Notes: generated by a model not told the origin, from the sequence alone. A stretch of 64,000 nucleotides of DNA from Saprospiraceae bacterium (GCA_016706365.1 JADJJU010000006.1:62001-126000); one strand, 5' to 3'; positions 1 through 9,199 are shown, counted from the stretch's first letter. Translations and numbers: made by a program.

Positions 1-55
1 TTGAAATAACAGTTGCCAGCACTGGTCTGTTGATGGACATGGAAGCCAGATTCAT
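1..55 (-). CDS. Efflux RND transporter permease, N-terminal start only
   Basis: Reading the minus strand from the ATG at 55-53 gives 18 residues beginning MNLASMSINRPVLATVIS, which runs off the window edge. The short cytoplasmic segment followed by a xxRPVLA start is typical of AcrB/CusA-type RND permeases just before their first membrane helix. It begins 4 bases after the stop of the upstream adaptor gene, the usual adaptor-permease operon order. It would form the inner-membrane proton-driven pump of a tripartite efflux system. Substrate cannot be judged from 18 residues. Confidence 0.75.
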   Translation of the reverse strand, partial: MNLASMSINRPVLATVIS

Positions 56-59
56 ATAT

Positions 60-1097
60 TTATTCTTTAGCTTTTAAAACTGCTTCCATGCCTTCACGCA
101 ATTGCAGCAAACCTGATGTGACAATTGTATCTCCTTCATTTACTCCGCTTATAATCTGTACTTTTTCTGCAGTTCTGATTCCGGTTTCTACCAGTTCAAA
201 ATTTACTTTTCCTCCTTTTAATTTCAGAACTTTCTGTCCTCTGATTTCAGGTACTAATGCCTGTGTTGGAACCATAATCGCATTTTCTACTTTATCTATC
301 ATAAAATTGACGTTAGCAAAGGCACCTTTCTTGAGTTTACCAGCCGGATTGGCCGCAGTCGCTCTAATCTTGAATGTTCGGCTATTCACATTTATTTCTG
401 AATCAACTGCATAGGTTTTTGCATTGAAGGTATCTCTCAAGCCCTCCACTGTGAACTGCAGAGTGGAATTTGGTTTTATAATTGAACTGTATTTTTCTGG
501 TACAGAGAATTCAATTTTCATGGGTTGAGTCTGAGACAGTGTTGCGATGGCTTGGCCAGGCTGCACAAAACTTCCCAGACTGACGTCCCTAAGTCCAATT
601 ATTCCGGAAAAAGGGGCTCTGATTTCTGTTTTATCAATTTGTGCTTTCAATAATGCGATATCTGCTTCAACTCTGAGAACTTCTGTTTGAGAAAGATCAT
701 ATTCTTCCTGAGGGATGGCCTTAATTTTGAGTAATTCTGATTTTCTCCTGTTATCGACATTTGCCAGTTCCAAATTTACTTTGGCTTTGCTCATTCCTGC
801 CTGCAATTCTGCATCATTCAATTTGACTAATAACTGGCCTTTCTGAACTGTTCGGCCTTCTTCAAAATTAATTCTGATAATTCTTCCCTGAATTTCAGGC
901 AACAAAACTACCTCTTCATATGGAAGAATGTTACCAGTAATACTGATGATATTTTCAAGAGATTCCATTTTCGCTACAAAACCTTCTACAGCCAATGGGC
1001 CTTGGGGCGCATTGTTTGCATTTGCTGTTTCGACCTTTTTTTTACAGGAAGCAAATGAGATAAGGATTATCAACCCAAACAGTTTTGTCAAATTCAT
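60..1097 (-). CDS. RND efflux periplasmic adaptor (membrane fusion) lipoprotein
   Basis: This 345-residue protein starts with a lipoprotein signal ending in FASC followed by KKK, so it should be anchored in a membrane facing the periplasm. It then shows the HlyD/MFP order: a beta-barrel/lipoyl half with EIQGRI and VQKGQLLVKLN (about 69-95), a coiled-coil hairpin rich in L, E and K (about 100-150), the second lipoyl half with RAPFSGIIG (about 160-168), a barrel domain, and a C-terminal membrane-proximal domain ending GDTIVTSGLLQLREG. Adaptors of this family bridge the RND pump to an outer-membrane channel. The permease start follows 4 bases downstream. Length is normal for the family and no lesion is seen. 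Confidence 0.92.
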   Translation of the reverse strand: MNLTKLFGLIILISFASCKKKVETANANNAPQGPLAVEGFVAKMESLENIISITGNILPYEEVVLLPEIQGRIIRINFEEGRTVQKGQLLVKLNDAELQAGMSKAKVNLELANVDNRRKSELLKIKAIPQEEYDLSQTEVLRVEADIALLKAQIDKTEIRAPFSGIIGLRDVSLGSFVQPGQAIATLSQTQPMKIEFSVPEKYSSIIKPNSTLQFTVEGLRDTFNAKTYAVDSEINVNSRTFKIRATAANPAGKLKKGAFANVNFMIDKVENAIMVPTQALVPEIRGQKVLKLKGGKVNFELVETGIRTAEKVQIISGVNEGDTIVTSGLLQLREGMEAVLKAKE

Positions 1098-1221
1098 ATG
1101 GCAGTAAATCGATTGAAAAAAAATGAAAGCTGCGGTAAATTTAAAATAAAAGGCGAAGCTAAAGCTTTAGGTATTCACAATGATATAAAAAACAAACATT
1201 GAGATTATCTTAACACTTTGG

Positions 1222-1983
1222 CTATCTTAATAGTAAGCGGCAATGTATAGAAGCAATTCCTGCTTTATTAGCACTTACAATTACAATTTTGTTGTTTTTG
1301 TGAAGCAATTCAACCGGGATCAGAAATGGTTTACTCTGTTCGGATTCGCTTCCATCATAGACAATTCTATCATTTAAATAGACCCGGCTCCTCCCGCTTA
1401 AATACAACTCCAAATTATAATTTCCGGGTTCTATTTCAACTTCTCCCTGTGACACTGAAATGAAGCTATTAGTTTTTTGTTTTTGGCCATCCTTCTCATA
1501 CTGAAGGCTCCACCAGTCCCTGTGTAATCTATTAGATGTATATGTTTGGACGAGGTTGAGATGATCAACTTTTCCCTGCAGGATATTTTCAGTAGGGAAG
1601 TGATCATCAAATGGATAGCACTTTGTTATCCAGTTTTCAAATGGCTCCAATCTTTTAAAAGTGAATTTGAAAGAATCATTTGCCGGAATGAAGTTTCCTG
1701 TATGATCAAAAAAGAATGATCCTTTATGTACGGCATTGATTGAAATTTCAGCAGTATTTAGCTGACGAAAGGCAATCAAGGTATCCTGATAATTTCCTTG
1801 TTGAAGACTCATTGATTTAAATCCCCGGGACTGCTCTATATTCCACTCAGATCCAGCCGGACCGAAAACTACAAAGGTGTATATGGAATCTTTTATATCT
1901 GTTAAATGTATGTGCGGATACCTGAAATCATATGGTCCCCATTCCGTCATGATGATAGTAGATATGCCATGCCATGGATACAT
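1222..1983 (-). CDS. Secreted beta-helix protein, C-terminal part after a frameshift
   Basis: This reading frame is the continuation of the gene that starts at 3461. Reading back past its ATG gives the peptide NGWGFDVSFPMYPWHG with no stop, joining smoothly to the upstream frame. The two frames switch at a run of six G (plus strand 2016-2021), so a single indel explains the break. The piece has no recognised domain. It is rich in beta strands and aromatic residues, and its last 80 residues (EIEPGNYNLELYLSGRSRVYLNDRIVYDG) look like a small beta-sandwich, possibly carbohydrate binding. The ATG at 1983 is unlikely to be a real start. Confidence 0.7.
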   Translation of the reverse strand: MYPWHGISTIIMTEWGPYDFRYPHIHLTDIKDSIYTFVVFGPAGSEWNIEQSRGFKSMSLQQGNYQDTLIAFRQLNTAEISINAVHKGSFFFDHTGNFIPANDSFKFTFKRLEPFENWITKCYPFDDHFPTENILQGKVDHLNLVQTYTSNRLHRDWWSLQYEKDGQKQKTNSFISVSQGEVEIEPGNYNLELYLSGRSRVYLNDRIVYDGSESEQSKPFLIPVELLHKNNKIVIVSANKAGIASIHCRLLLR

Positions 1984-3461
1984 TGGAAAGCTGACATCAA
2001 ATCCCCAACCATTTTGGGGGGTATAAGACGCTTTGTTTGCTCATCGAGAATTGATATAAATTCAGGAATAGAAGTATTTTTTCGTTTCTGACTCCTGCTT
2101 AGAGATTGCTCTGATATGGAATCTGTTATATTTTGTTTAAAAGTGAGTTTGCAATTGTTCACTTTCTCCGTATAAAGTATCTGGGGTGTTTTCTTGAATA
2201 TATTGTATTGAATATCGAAGTTTTTGCCATTAAGTAATTCAATAGCTATCTTATCAGACTCAAATGTATTTGACCAAACTGAATACACTTCATTTTGCTT
2301 GACATTCTTCATGTTGAATGCATTCCATGGTACATCTATGGTATTTTCATTTTTCCACAATCTGATGGCTTTTTCATTGTTGGAAAAACTATTGTTTATA
2401 AGATTATTATTGAAACCGTGCTCAATAGCTATTCCTACTTTATTATCATAAAATTGGTTTTCAGCAATAAGACTACCATATGAATATCCTCCCCAGACCC
2501 CATGGATACATTTATTCAGCTTATTTCCTATAATGTAATTTTTGCTAAAAGTTACCTCTATGCCATTGGTAGGAGCATAGGAACAATCATTGGCATAAAA
2601 CATGTTTTCATTTGAACCTCCAGAACCCTGATCCATGGTTTGCTGTCCAGCCCATAGAAATATCCCATCTCCGCTGTGGGTAATACTATTATAGGCTACG
2701 GTATTTTTATTACACTGTTCAAACATTAAAACACCCGCAGAATCCTGACCTCTTCTATAGAAATTATGAGAGACTCCTCTCACATTATAATCCAGACGGT
2801 TATGCTGAATAATATTATTGGATGATCTGTAGAGTCCGATTCCAACGCCGGAATTAAAATTGATTGCACTATTGAAAACTTTGTTACCGTTGCTTTTATC
2901 CAGCAGAATACCATTAAAACCACCTGTGATCCTGAGAGATTCAAAAGTCGAGTTTTTTAAATTCTTCGCATATATTGCAGCACCATGGCTTTTCCATTGC
3001 TGGGACTCATTATTGTGATAACTCAGCCAGTCACTCAGGATTTCATGTTCTCTGTAACTATAAAGCTTGGGCCTGTAGTTATAGCTGAAATCACAATTAT
3101 TTAAATAAATACCATCTGAATTTTCTATGTAAATCGCTGTGTGGAATCTGTGAATCCGAAGGTTATTGATCCTGATGTTCTTTGCATCTTTAATAATGAA
3201 AGCTAATCCCTTGTACTGATCAGGTGAAACTGTGTCTGCTGCCCCCCATAAAGTTGCTCCTGAAAAATCCAGTGTGAAATTCTCACCCGTGATAGTAATT
3301 GTATTCCATATTGAGTCATGGCAAAGGTATTCCCGAGGATTAACAAAGGCTCCGCTCTCAATAGTCATTCCTGACTTTAAAGTAATGAACGGCCGGTCCT
3401 GTGCTGCAAGGAATCCAGGCAATCCGGACAAAATAAATAGGTATTTTAATATTCTCATCAA
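1947..3461 (-). CDS. Secreted right-handed parallel beta-helix protein, N-terminal part
   Basis: A signal peptide (MMRILKYLFILSGLPGFLAAQ) precedes a long series of short repeats of the PbH1/NosD type, such as NIRINNLRIHRF, NNCDFSYNY, GNKVFNSAINFNSGVGIGLYRSSN, NNIIQHNRLDYN and GNKLNKCIHGVWGG. These N-rich turns stack into a right-handed parallel beta-helix, the fold of polysaccharide lyases, pectinases and NosD-like proteins. No catalytic set could be identified, so the substrate is open. The last about 15 residues of this frame (after LIPPK) are out of frame. The true protein continues in the 1222-1983 frame for a total of roughly 745 residues. It stands alone between an efflux operon and an acidic protein gene. 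Confidence 0.8.
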   Translation of the reverse strand: MMRILKYLFILSGLPGFLAAQDRPFITLKSGMTIESGAFVNPREYLCHDSIWNTITITGENFTLDFSGATLWGAADTVSPDQYKGLAFIIKDAKNIRINNLRIHRFHTAIYIENSDGIYLNNCDFSYNYRPKLYSYREHEILSDWLSYHNNESQQWKSHGAAIYAKNLKNSTFESLRITGGFNGILLDKSNGNKVFNSAINFNSGVGIGLYRSSNNIIQHNRLDYNVRGVSHNFYRRGQDSAGVLMFEQCNKNTVAYNSITHSGDGIFLWAGQQTMDQGSGGSNENMFYANDCSYAPTNGIEVTFSKNYIIGNKLNKCIHGVWGGYSYGSLIAENQFYDNKVGIAIEHGFNNNLINNSFSNNEKAIRLWKNENTIDVPWNAFNMKNVKQNEVYSVWSNTFESDKIAIELLNGKNFDIQYNIFKKTPQILYTEKVNNCKLTFKQNITDSISEQSLSRSQKRKNTSIPEFISILDEQTKRLIPPKMVGDLMSAFQCIHGMAYLLSS

Positions 3462-3561
3462 TCCATAGATTTATTACAGGCAGTATAAACGGTACGCTCA
3501 TCTCTCTGAACTCTATAAATAACTACATTGCTGATAAGTTCATAGTTATAATGAAGCAAAA

Positions 3562-3592
3562 AAAAAGTCTTTCCGGAAGAGAAAGACTTTTT
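3562..3592. terminator. Bidirectional intrinsic terminator
   Basis: A 12-base stem AAAAAGTCTTTC / GAAAGACTTTTT with a 7-base loop lies just past the stop of the minus-strand acidic protein gene. A-run and T-run flanks make it usable in either direction. The minus-strand gene ending at 3612 is the one it most plausibly serves. Confidence 0.8.
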
Positions 3593-3611
3593 ATATAAGT
3601 TTTAAATTTAA

Positions 3612-4076
3612 TCAATAATCATCATCACTATCATAATCATCGAAGTCATCTGACAGATAATCATCATCAAAGTCATCCTCAAAATCATCCAGATCATCCG
3701 CCTCTTCTGCAGGTGCTTTCTTTTTAGATGTGCCAAAGGTGTCTTCCTCTGTATCTTCAAATGTGTCAAATTCAGTGGTGTAAAAGCTGTCGTCATCAAA
3801 TTCATCAGCATCCACTTCCAGATCAGTTTCATCGTCCGGATTTTCTTCTTCCCATTTCGCAAATTTCTGCTCACGTTTCTCGAAAAAATCCTCCGAAAAC
3901 TTGTGATTGGGGTTAATTTCTTTCAATTCTTCCAAGGTATCATCTGAGAGATTAAAGTGGTCATATTTGATCAAACACTCATCTATGAATGCAGGATCTA
4001 TCTCATATACCTCTTCCAGTGTTTTTCCCTGATACTTTCCAAAGGTAAACTCAGTTTCTAATTCATAGAATTCCAT
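3612..4076 (-). CDS. ExoX_C-like domain protein with long acidic tail
   Basis: The 154-residue protein has two parts. Residues about 9-35 (FTFGKYQGKTLEEVYEIDP then FIDECL) match the small domain found at the C-terminus of exonuclease X-like proteins and as a stand-alone unit in Bacteroidota, read there as K/R-Y-xGK-x4-V then a W/D-P turn. From about residue 80 on, the chain is almost entirely D, E, S, T, F and Y, ending in DDFDDYDSDDDY, and should be disordered and strongly negative. No nuclease catalytic residues are present. Function is unknown; nucleic-acid mimicry or a protein-interaction tail are guesses. It is a single gene with its own terminator. Confidence 0.75.
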   Translation of the reverse strand: MEFYELETEFTFGKYQGKTLEEVYEIDPAFIDECLIKYDHFNLSDDTLEELKEINPNHKFSEDFFEKREQKFAKWEEENPDDETDLEVDADEFDDDSFYTTEFDTFEDTEEDTFGTSKKKAPAEEADDLDDFEDDFDDDYLSDDFDDYDSDDDY

Positions 4077-4552
4077 AAGATTAGGAGGTTTTTTAGTTCT
4101 TTATTGGTTCAAATTCAGAGGGCAATATCCGACTTTTATTTTCTAACACAAATACCTTAAAAAAAAATTGTTTGAAAAAATGAAAATAGGGTTTTAAAAT
4201 GCTTGTATAGGCTTGTCTTAAGTCTGCATATTGTGCTTGAAATAAAAATTAAACCTGAGTGAGAACTGGCAAGAATGATCCTTTCCAGAATTTTTTCTTT
4301 ATTGATTTACTATTTCTGCAAAATCATTCATTTAAGAAGCTTCTTTTATATTCTTATCGAATATCTTAAATCACATAGATGTGATTTAATAATGCGGACT
4401 TATACTCAGTTTAAGCTTCATTTTGTTTCTTTACACTGCCATTAAAGTCGATTGAGTTCCCGCTCAATGCAAATTTTTGCCTTTGGTTTCTATATATTTG
4501 GCCGGAACATATGCTGATTCAAATCGTTTTTCACCAATAAAAATATATCAGG
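4077..4552. other. Divergent intergenic region, 476 bp
   Basis: This AT-rich gap separates the divergent acidic protein gene and the S46 peptidase gene. I see no ORF of coding character and no tRNA. Its only recognisable element is a -7-like box near 4493. Confidence 0.6.
4493..4500 (+). promoter_or_regulatory. Bacteroidota -7 box (TAnnTTTG) for the S46 peptidase gene
   Basis: TATATTTG fits the TAnnTTTG -7 consensus and lies 52 bases before the ATG at 4553. A TTTG at 4476-4479 is only 13 bases upstream, shorter than the usual 19-21, so only the -7 element is supported. Confidence 0.4.
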
Positions 4553-5059
4553 ATGAATACTTTTAAAATATCACTGTTAATTGCTTTGTTTCTGTTTCCT
4601 GTTCTCAAATCAGAGGCAGGAGAAGGTATGTGGTTACCCATTTTCCTTAAGCAGCTCAATGAAGCTGAGATGAAAAGCATGGGTATGAAGATCAGTGCCG
4701 AAGACATTTATAGTGTCAACAAAGGCTCATTGAAAGATGCAATCGTTCAATTTGGCGGTGGTTGCACAGCTGAAATTATCTCTTCACAAGGCTTACTATT
4801 GACTAATCATCACTGTGGTTATGGTCAGATTCAACGCCATTCCTCTGTAGAAAAGAATTATATCGACAATGGTTTCTGGGCCAAAAATAAAAGCGAAGAA
4901 TTGAGTAATCCTGGCTTGACCATTACTCTTATTTCCAGAATTGAAGACGTCACAACTGCAGTGCTTCAGGGAGTAACGGACAAAATGGATGCTGCCGCCA
5001 AAAAAACTCTGATCGAACAGAATCTGGCAAAGGTTAAAGACAATGCAGCTAAACAATAA
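4553..5059 (+). CDS. S46 dipeptidyl-peptidase (DPP11-like), N-terminal part before an in-frame TAA
   Basis: A signal peptide (MNTFKISLLIALFLFPVLKSEAG) leads into the S46 start GEGMWLP, the hallmark of DPP7/DPP11 peptidases. The catalytic histidine lies in TNHHCGYG (H86-H87). These are periplasmic or cell-surface chymotrypsin-fold enzymes that release dipeptides from oligopeptide N-termini for nutrition. The frame closes at a TAA (5057-5059), but the same frame continues without interruption to 6784 with family-typical sequence, so this is the first quarter of one 743-codon gene, not a small protein. Confidence 0.85.
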   Translation: MNTFKISLLIALFLFPVLKSEAGEGMWLPIFLKQLNEAEMKSMGMKISAEDIYSVNKGSLKDAIVQFGGGCTAEIISSQGLLLTNHHCGYGQIQRHSSVEKNYIDNGFWAKNKSEELSNPGLTITLISRIEDVTTAVLQGVTDKMDAAAKKTLIEQNLAKVKDNAAKQ

Positions 5060-6784
5060 TTTGAAGATGCTTTCATCAGACCATTTTTCCATGGTAATCA
5101 ATATTTTATGTTTGTCACAGTGACTTACAAAGACATTCGTCTTGTAGGTACGCCTCCTTCCTCGATTGGGAAATTCGGAGCAGATACAGACAACTGGGAA
5201 TGGCCAAGACATACAGGTGATTTCGCATTATTCAGAATCTATGCGGGCCCTGATAATATGCCGGCAGAATACAGTCCGAATAATGTTCCTTATACTCCCA
5301 AACATTTCTTGCCTATTTCACTGGATGGAGTGAAAGAAGGTGATTTCACTATGGTATTCGGATTTCCCGGTAGAACAGATCAGTATCTGCCAGCATCTGC
5401 CGTAAGACAAACTGTTGAGGTACTTAACCCACTGAAGATACATGTACGTGAAAGAGTACTTAAGATTATGGACTCAGCTATGAGATCTGATGTAGGAATC
5501 AAAGTCAAATATGCTTCTAAACAAGCATCCATTGCGAATGCCTGGAAAAAATGGATAGGAGAGTCTCAGGGCATTCACGCAGTCGGTGCACTGGCAAAAA
5601 AAGAGGCTTACGAAGCTTCTTTTAATAAAAAAGTGCAGGCAAATAAGGAATGGAAAAGTAAGTATGAGAATGTGTTGAATGATTTGAATGCTGCCTATGC
5701 GGAGATTGAGGAGTATGCTCTTGCCCGTGATTTTATGGCAGAAATCCTGGGACGAAATAGTGATGTGATCCGATTGTCCGGAATCGTTGCAAACTGGGAC
5801 CGATTACTGCAATCTCAGGGTGCTGAAGCTGCAGCCAAAAGAATGAAGTCAGATCAGTCAACCATTAATGCTATTTATAAAGATATGGATTTAGCAGTTG
5901 ACAGAGAGATATTTAGCGTGTTGATGGAATTGACTGCAGAAAAATTGAATGGTAAATTCGTGGATCCTCATCTTAAAAATGAATTGGGCAAATATTCTCA
6001 AAATGCAGCTCAGCTGGCCTCCGTTTATTATACTTCATCCATTCTTACTGATTCATCCAGATTTATAGCAGTGACTAATACAGATCCGGCGGCAGCTTTA
6101 AAAACCCTGAGCGAAGATCCTGTCTACATGATGTTCCAGAAGTTGAACAAGACATATCAGGAAACGGTGATTTCTAATTTAGGGACAGCTCAGAATAAGA
6201 TCAATGATCTGATGGCAGTCTATATGAAAGCACAGATGGAGGTATTTCCTGATAAGAGGTTCTGGCCGGATGCAAACAGTACTATGAGAGTGACTTATGG
6301 CAAAGTTAGTGGTTATGAGGCACGTGATGCTGTTCAATATTACCCAAAAACATATCTATCAGGTGTTCTGGAGAAATATGTTCCCGGAGATTACGAATTT
6401 GATGTTCCGGAAAAGCTGCTTTCACTGAGTGCTAAAAAAGATTTTGGTGAATATGCCGATGAGACCGGAGATGTTCCTGTTTGTTTCCTTGGATCCAATC
6501 ATACCACCGGTGGTAACTCCGGAAGTCCGGCGATTGATGCATATGGTAATTTGGTCGGACTCAATTTTGACAGAGTCTGGGAAGGAACCATGAGTGACCT
6601 TAATTATGATGAGAAAATCTGCAGGAATATCATGGTGGATGCGCGCTATATCCTATTCATTATTGATAAGTATGCCGGTGCAGGTCATTTGGTGGATGAA
6701 ATGAAACTGGTGTATCCAAAATCTAAGAAAGCAAAAGCAAATTCAATGAAGCCTGTGAAAATGGATAAGACACAGATGAATTGA
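5060..6784 (+). CDS. S46 dipeptidyl-peptidase (DPP11-like), main part
   Basis: Directly after the TAA the frame reads FEDAFIRPFFHGNQYFMFV, the normal S46 continuation; the first available ATG is 5108. The catalytic Asp lies in DTDNWEWPRHTGDF and the catalytic Ser in GGNSGSP (about residue 656 of the whole protein). Eighteen residues after that Ser is Arg in GLNFDRVWEG. In this family Arg at this place (Arg673 of Porphyromonas DPP11) marks Asp/Glu specificity, while DPP7 has Gly, so the protein is predicted to cut after acidic residues in P1. All triad residues are intact, which argues that the stop is an error or a very recent mutation. Confidence 0.88.
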   Translation, partial: FEDAFIRPFFHGNQYFMFVTVTYKDIRLVGTPPSSIGKFGADTDNWEWPRHTGDFALFRIYAGPDNMPAEYSPNNVPYTPKHFLPISLDGVKEGDFTMVFGFPGRTDQYLPASAVRQTVEVLNPLKIHVRERVLKIMDSAMRSDVGIKVKYASKQASIANAWKKWIGESQGIHAVGALAKKEAYEASFNKKVQANKEWKSKYENVLNDLNAAYAEIEEYALARDFMAEILGRNSDVIRLSGIVANWDRLLQSQGAEAAAKRMKSDQSTINAIYKDMDLAVDREIFSVLMELTAEKLNGKFVDPHLKNELGKYSQNAAQLASVYYTSSILTDSSRFIAVTNTDPAAALKTLSEDPVYMMFQKLNKTYQETVISNLGTAQNKINDLMAVYMKAQMEVFPDKRFWPDANSTMRVTYGKVSGYEARDAVQYYPKTYLSGVLEKYVPGDYEFDVPEKLLSLSAKKDFGEYADETGDVPVCFLGSNHTTGGNSGSPAIDAYGNLVGLNFDRVWEGTMSDLNYDEKICRNIMVDARYILFIIDKYAGAGHLVDEMKLVYPKSKKAKANSMKPVKMDKTQMN

Positions 6785-6813
6785 GGGGGGAGCAATTCGG
6801 AAGGATGACTGGT

Positions 6814-7503
6814 TTATTTTGTTTTGGTGACGGCGCCTTTGAGCAATGATGTTGAACCATCTTTAAATCTTACTTGGGCATTATAGATATATACACCGGG
6901 ATTTAATTCCTTTTCTCCTGCTTTACCATCCCATCCGTAATTCATATCATTGGGAGGGAAATTAGTATAATTAGCCAATAGATTTCCCCATCTGTCATAT
7001 ATAGTCAGAGACTCTATTCTTTCCAGTGGTTCATTGCCAAATATGGTGAACCTATCATTGATGCCATCCGCATTGGGAGAGAATACTTCAGGCACAAATA
7101 TGTTTTTAGGAATATTGATCGTTAAATTTAGTGTATAAGTAGAATCACATCCTTCCACTGTGGTAAAATTGGCTTCGTAAGTTCCGGATTGGGTATAATT
7201 CTCATCATTTACAGCCCAAATAAATGAATCCAGCGATTCGATTGTCTCATCAAATTGATACACATGAAGTATATTTAAATGGAGGCTGTAAATTGAATCA
7301 CATCCGTTTACCGTCTGCAAGGGATCCAAATACAGGCCACTTGATGAATAGCTTATGCCGTTTTGAGGCCATAAATAAAAGCCGCAACTTACAATAGTAT
7401 CTTCCATATTGTAGTTTTCTGAGACATCAAGACTCAGATTAACAATAGAGTCGCAACCATCAATAGTTTGAAAAGTGGAAGTATATTCTCCTGATTCCAT
7501 CAA
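6814..7503 (-). CDS. T9SS type B sorting domain protein, C-terminal part
   Basis: This is the end of the gene starting at 8957. It holds the last repeats (GCDSIVNLSLDVSE, GCDSIYSLHLNI, GCDSTYTLNLTI) and then a complete gliding-motility-associated/type B T9SS sorting domain: FVPEVFSPNADGINDRF, IYDRWGNLL, WDGKAGEKELNPGVYIY. Such domains send proteins across the outer membrane through T9SS and are usually retained on the surface. Reading upstream of its ATG in the same frame gives NICEGEFYEFGSDIL, another repeat start, so the real boundary is the frameshift near 7572-7585. Confidence 0.88.
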   Translation of the reverse strand: MMESGEYTSTFQTIDGCDSIVNLSLDVSENYNMEDTIVSCGFYLWPQNGISYSSSGLYLDPLQTVNGCDSIYSLHLNILHVYQFDETIESLDSFIWAVNDENYTQSGTYEANFTTVEGCDSTYTLNLTINIPKNIFVPEVFSPNADGINDRFTIFGNEPLERIESLTIYDRWGNLLANYTNFPPNDMNYGWDGKAGEKELNPGVYIYNAQVRFKDGSTSLLKGAVTKTK

Positions 7504-8957
7504 TATATCACTGCCAAATTCATAGAATTCTCCCTCACAAATGTTAGCATTAACTGCATAGATTTGAGTTTCCTACATTTAGGGGAAAGTGTAATGATTG
7601 AATCACAGCCTCCACTGGAAATCAAAGTGTCTCTGTACTCACCTTCTTCATTGATTATGATATCACCAAACTGGTAACTTTCACCATCGCAAATATTTTG
7701 CTGAATATTGGTTTCAAGAATGGAAGTCACAGTCAACGTTAAAGAAATGGTGCTGTCGCAACTGTTAGTATCTTGCAAAGTTTGCTCATAAATCCCCGGG
7801 CTGCTTAGCTGCTGTCCGGCGAAAGTGTAGAATTCCCCTTCGCACATTTGATGCTGGATATTAGTTTGATTTTTGGGATAGACTATCAGATTCAGGTTTA
7901 CAGTACTATCGCATCCTTTCGAGTTTTGAAAGATCGCTTCATATTCGCCGCTGGTGCTAAGGTTTTGCCCATCAAACAAATAGGATTCGCCTTCACAAAT
8001 CTGAATTTGTATAGTATTATTTTGAACCGGATTAACTTCCAAATTTAAAGTTATAGTGCTGTCACAACCATGGATCGTCTGAATCATTGCCTCATATTGG
8101 CCAGCCTGAGTCAATGCCTGATTATTGAATATGTACACCTCTCCTTCACAAATAGACGCTTCGATAGTTACAGATTCATCTAAAAAGATATCTATTGTAA
8201 CCGAGCTAACTACCGTGCAATCGTTGTCATCAGTGACAGTTATAAAATATACTCCACTTTCTGTAAAAGTATTGACAGCTGAATCCGGATCTGAACCTCC
8301 ATTCCAATTGTAAGTGCTGCCGCCAGACGCTGAGATTGTGGTGCTATCACAGGCCGTAGGTTCTCCTGTCAAATCAATTTCAAAAAGAGGAGTGTTTAGA
8401 CCCCAGGTAATATTGGTATACCATTCCGGAGTAGTTGAATAAATGGTAATACAATCAAATTCTCCCGGAAAAACTATAATTGCATAACCTTCCCGCCCAA
8501 TCAAAGTATTATCATTAAAATAAGTCATTTCACCACCATCGAAAATTGTAATGTAAGATCTCGAAAATCCAAGTGTAACTATCGTGTCGATTCTCCCTAA
8601 TGAAGCGATAAGCAAAACAGGATTTGAAACTGTTTCGGAAAAACACATTGTGGTCTCACCGCCAGCCCCAACAGCCCATGTTGTTTTGGGCACTCTGGAA
8701 TTGGGTGGTAGATTGCCACTAAAACCATTAAATGCCGCATAATTGTAAATATTATTTGTAAAATCAAACGCGTAATTGGCCGTCATGGTTACATTAACAG
8801 TTTGACTATTAGTTGTTAGTGTTCCGGTGGCACTGCTACCTGTAAAATTAGACCAGGATGCCCAAAAATAATCCTGTCCACATTGAGAATGTCCCGGATT
8901 TATTTGGAATAAAGTAACAGCTAAGACGATAAAAAGTATAATACGATGGAAATTCAA
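7500..8957 (-). CDS. Secreted repeat protein with type B sorting signal, N-terminal part
   Basis: A signal peptide (cleavage after PGHS) is followed by an N-terminal region of about 170 residues, one Ig-like/PKD-like unit (GGSTYNWNGGSDPDSAVNTFT), and then repeats of roughly 45-50 residues that each begin ICEGExYxF and end GCDSTxxLNLxV. At least five units lie in this frame and about two more in the downstream part. The frame is lost after ITLSPK. Removing one C from CCCC and one G from GG on the minus strand (plus 7582-7585 and 7572-7573) restores LSLNVETQIYAVNANICEG. The whole protein would be about 715 residues. It is likely a surface adhesin or matrix protein. Confidence 0.82.
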   Translation of the reverse strand: MNFHRIILFIVLAVTLFQINPGHSQCGQDYFWASWSNFTGSSATGTLTTNSQTVNVTMTANYAFDFTNNIYNYAAFNGFSGNLPPNSRVPKTTWAVGAGGETTMCFSETVSNPVLLIASLGRIDTIVTLGFSRSYITIFDGGEMTYFNDNTLIGREGYAIIVFPGEFDCITIYSTTPEWYTNITWGLNTPLFEIDLTGEPTACDSTTISASGGSTYNWNGGSDPDSAVNTFTESGVYFITVTDDNDCTVVSSVTIDIFLDESVTIEASICEGEVYIFNNQALTQAGQYEAMIQTIHGCDSTITLNLEVNPVQNNTIQIQICEGESYLFDGQNLSTSGEYEAIFQNSKGCDSTVNLNLIVYPKNQTNIQHQMCEGEFYTFAGQQLSSPGIYEQTLQDTNSCDSTISLTLTVTSILETNIQQNICDGESYQFGDIIINEEGEYRDTLISSGGCDSIITLSPKCRKLKSMQLMLTFVRENSMNLAVIY

Positions 8958-9017
8958 TGTAAGAAATATTTAAAGTCAATAAATATTTTGAAAAAAAGCA
9001 AATGAATATCCACAATG

Positions 9018-9025
9018 CAAATGTA
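9018..9025 (-). promoter_or_regulatory. Possible -7 box for the type B repeat protein
   Basis: On the minus strand this reads TACATTTG, a full match to TAnnTTTG, 60 bases upstream of the ATG at 8957. No clear -33 TTTG/TTG was found at the expected distance. Confidence 0.35.
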
Positions 9026-9199
9026 ATATAATTATTCTAATGTAAGAATGGTAAGTACCCATTTAAGGGTTTGTAATTATTTGCTGTTCATCTATTCCAG
9101 TGACAATGCTCTCTTCTGGAAATTCAACACATTTAAGTGGCAAATTTTATCAGCACCATAAAGACTAGTATTGATTTGTCATTGGATGCTGTTATTTTG

